Shown here: piece by piece, positions 20,683 to 20,688 of the stretch
How the letters are laid out: the number at the start of each line of letters is the position of its first letter
How positions within the stretch are numbered: position 1 is the first letter of the stretch
NCBI GenBank assembly: GCA_050485385.1
Contig: JBJHBG010000090.1
Location: 1-20,688, forward strand
Length of the DNA stretch: 20,688 nucleotides
Source of the DNA: RECO01 sp050485385
Lineage (GTDB): Bacteria; Pseudomonadota; Alphaproteobacteria; Geminicoccales; Geminicoccaceae
Direction of reading: 5' to 3'
The notes under the pieces: generated by a model
Databases searched by the model: none
Told to the model about the DNA's origin: nothing
Seen by the model: the letters and a program-made list of their open reading frames with translations, nothing else
Program-made: the position numbers and the translations under genes

Positions 20683-20688
20683 GTTCAG
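20581..20688 (-). CDS. Class III aminotransferase, C-terminal 35 residues (runs off window)
   Basis: The minus-strand frame enters from the right edge and reads LNGDHVMIAPPFIATDADMD then TIVERLGEAVDAAVA and stops at 20581. GDHV-x-x-APPF is the conserved C-terminal block of class III aminotransferases. This is likely the intact, functional copy of the gene whose remnant lies at 18208-18375, convergent with the ancestral GT4 gene. Substrate specificity cannot be judged from this part. Confidence 0.75.
   Translation of the reverse strand: MNGDHVMIAPPFIATDADMDTIVERLGEAVDAAVA

Overview
The window is very GC-rich, bacterial chromosomal DNA, almost certainly from an alphaproteobacterium. The best evidence is the left edge, where on the minus strand a small coiled-coil gene, zapA, a 6S RNA and the start of a 5-formyltetrahydrofolate cyclo-ligase gene follow one another, the order known from alphaproteobacterial genomes. 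A long-branch, environmental (Rhodospirillales- or Geminicoccales-like) lineage is my guess only. I see no tRNA, rRNA, CRISPR array, transposase or phage gene.

Layout. 1-3488: housekeeping genes (5-FCL start, 6S RNA, zapA and its partner on minus; GAPDH and a small membrane protein on plus; a SleB/CwlJ-type hydrolase and a coiled-coil protein on minus). 3601-8259: a TRIC-type channel, a possible 42-residue ORF, a minus-strand pair (HerA-like ATPase then a dihydrolipoamide-dehydrogenase-like flavoprotein), and divergent nadX. 8260-9118: mostly non-coding or unclassified, with one small unknown gene.

9119-15667 is the main accessory unit, apparently for phosphonate scavenging. It has a class-III-aminotransferase-fold enzyme that I assign to the PbfA family ((R)-1-hydroxy-2-aminoethylphosphonate ammonia-lyase), a divergent LysR regulator, and a tightly overlapping ABC importer: substrate-binding protein, ATPase, and a fused two-domain permease with an unusual N-terminal insert. 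The shared pbfA/LysR promoter contains a perfect 13-bp T-N11-A palindrome. The proposed logic is that the importer brings in an aminoethylphosphonate, PbfA eliminates ammonia to give phosphonoacetaldehyde, and the LysR protein senses an intermediate. No phosphonatase (phnX) or phnW is in view.

15771-20688: a DUF2569 membrane protein and ABHD10-like hydrolase pair (minus), a GT4 glycosyltransferase (plus), then a roughly 2.15-kb methyltransferase/AraC module. That module is bracketed by direct repeats of about 217-220 bp. Each repeat carries the 3' end of the glycosyltransferase facing the 3' end of a class-III aminotransferase. The arrangement (complete GT4, broken aminotransferase, new genes, GT4 tail, aminotransferase running out of the window) is what a single-crossover (Campbell-type) integration would leave.

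The features most likely to be undescribed are the phosphonate importer cluster, a three-way-junction-like inverted-repeat element in the herA/nadX promoter region, a long hairpin covering the ribosome-binding site of the gene after gap, and the repeat-bracketed integration.
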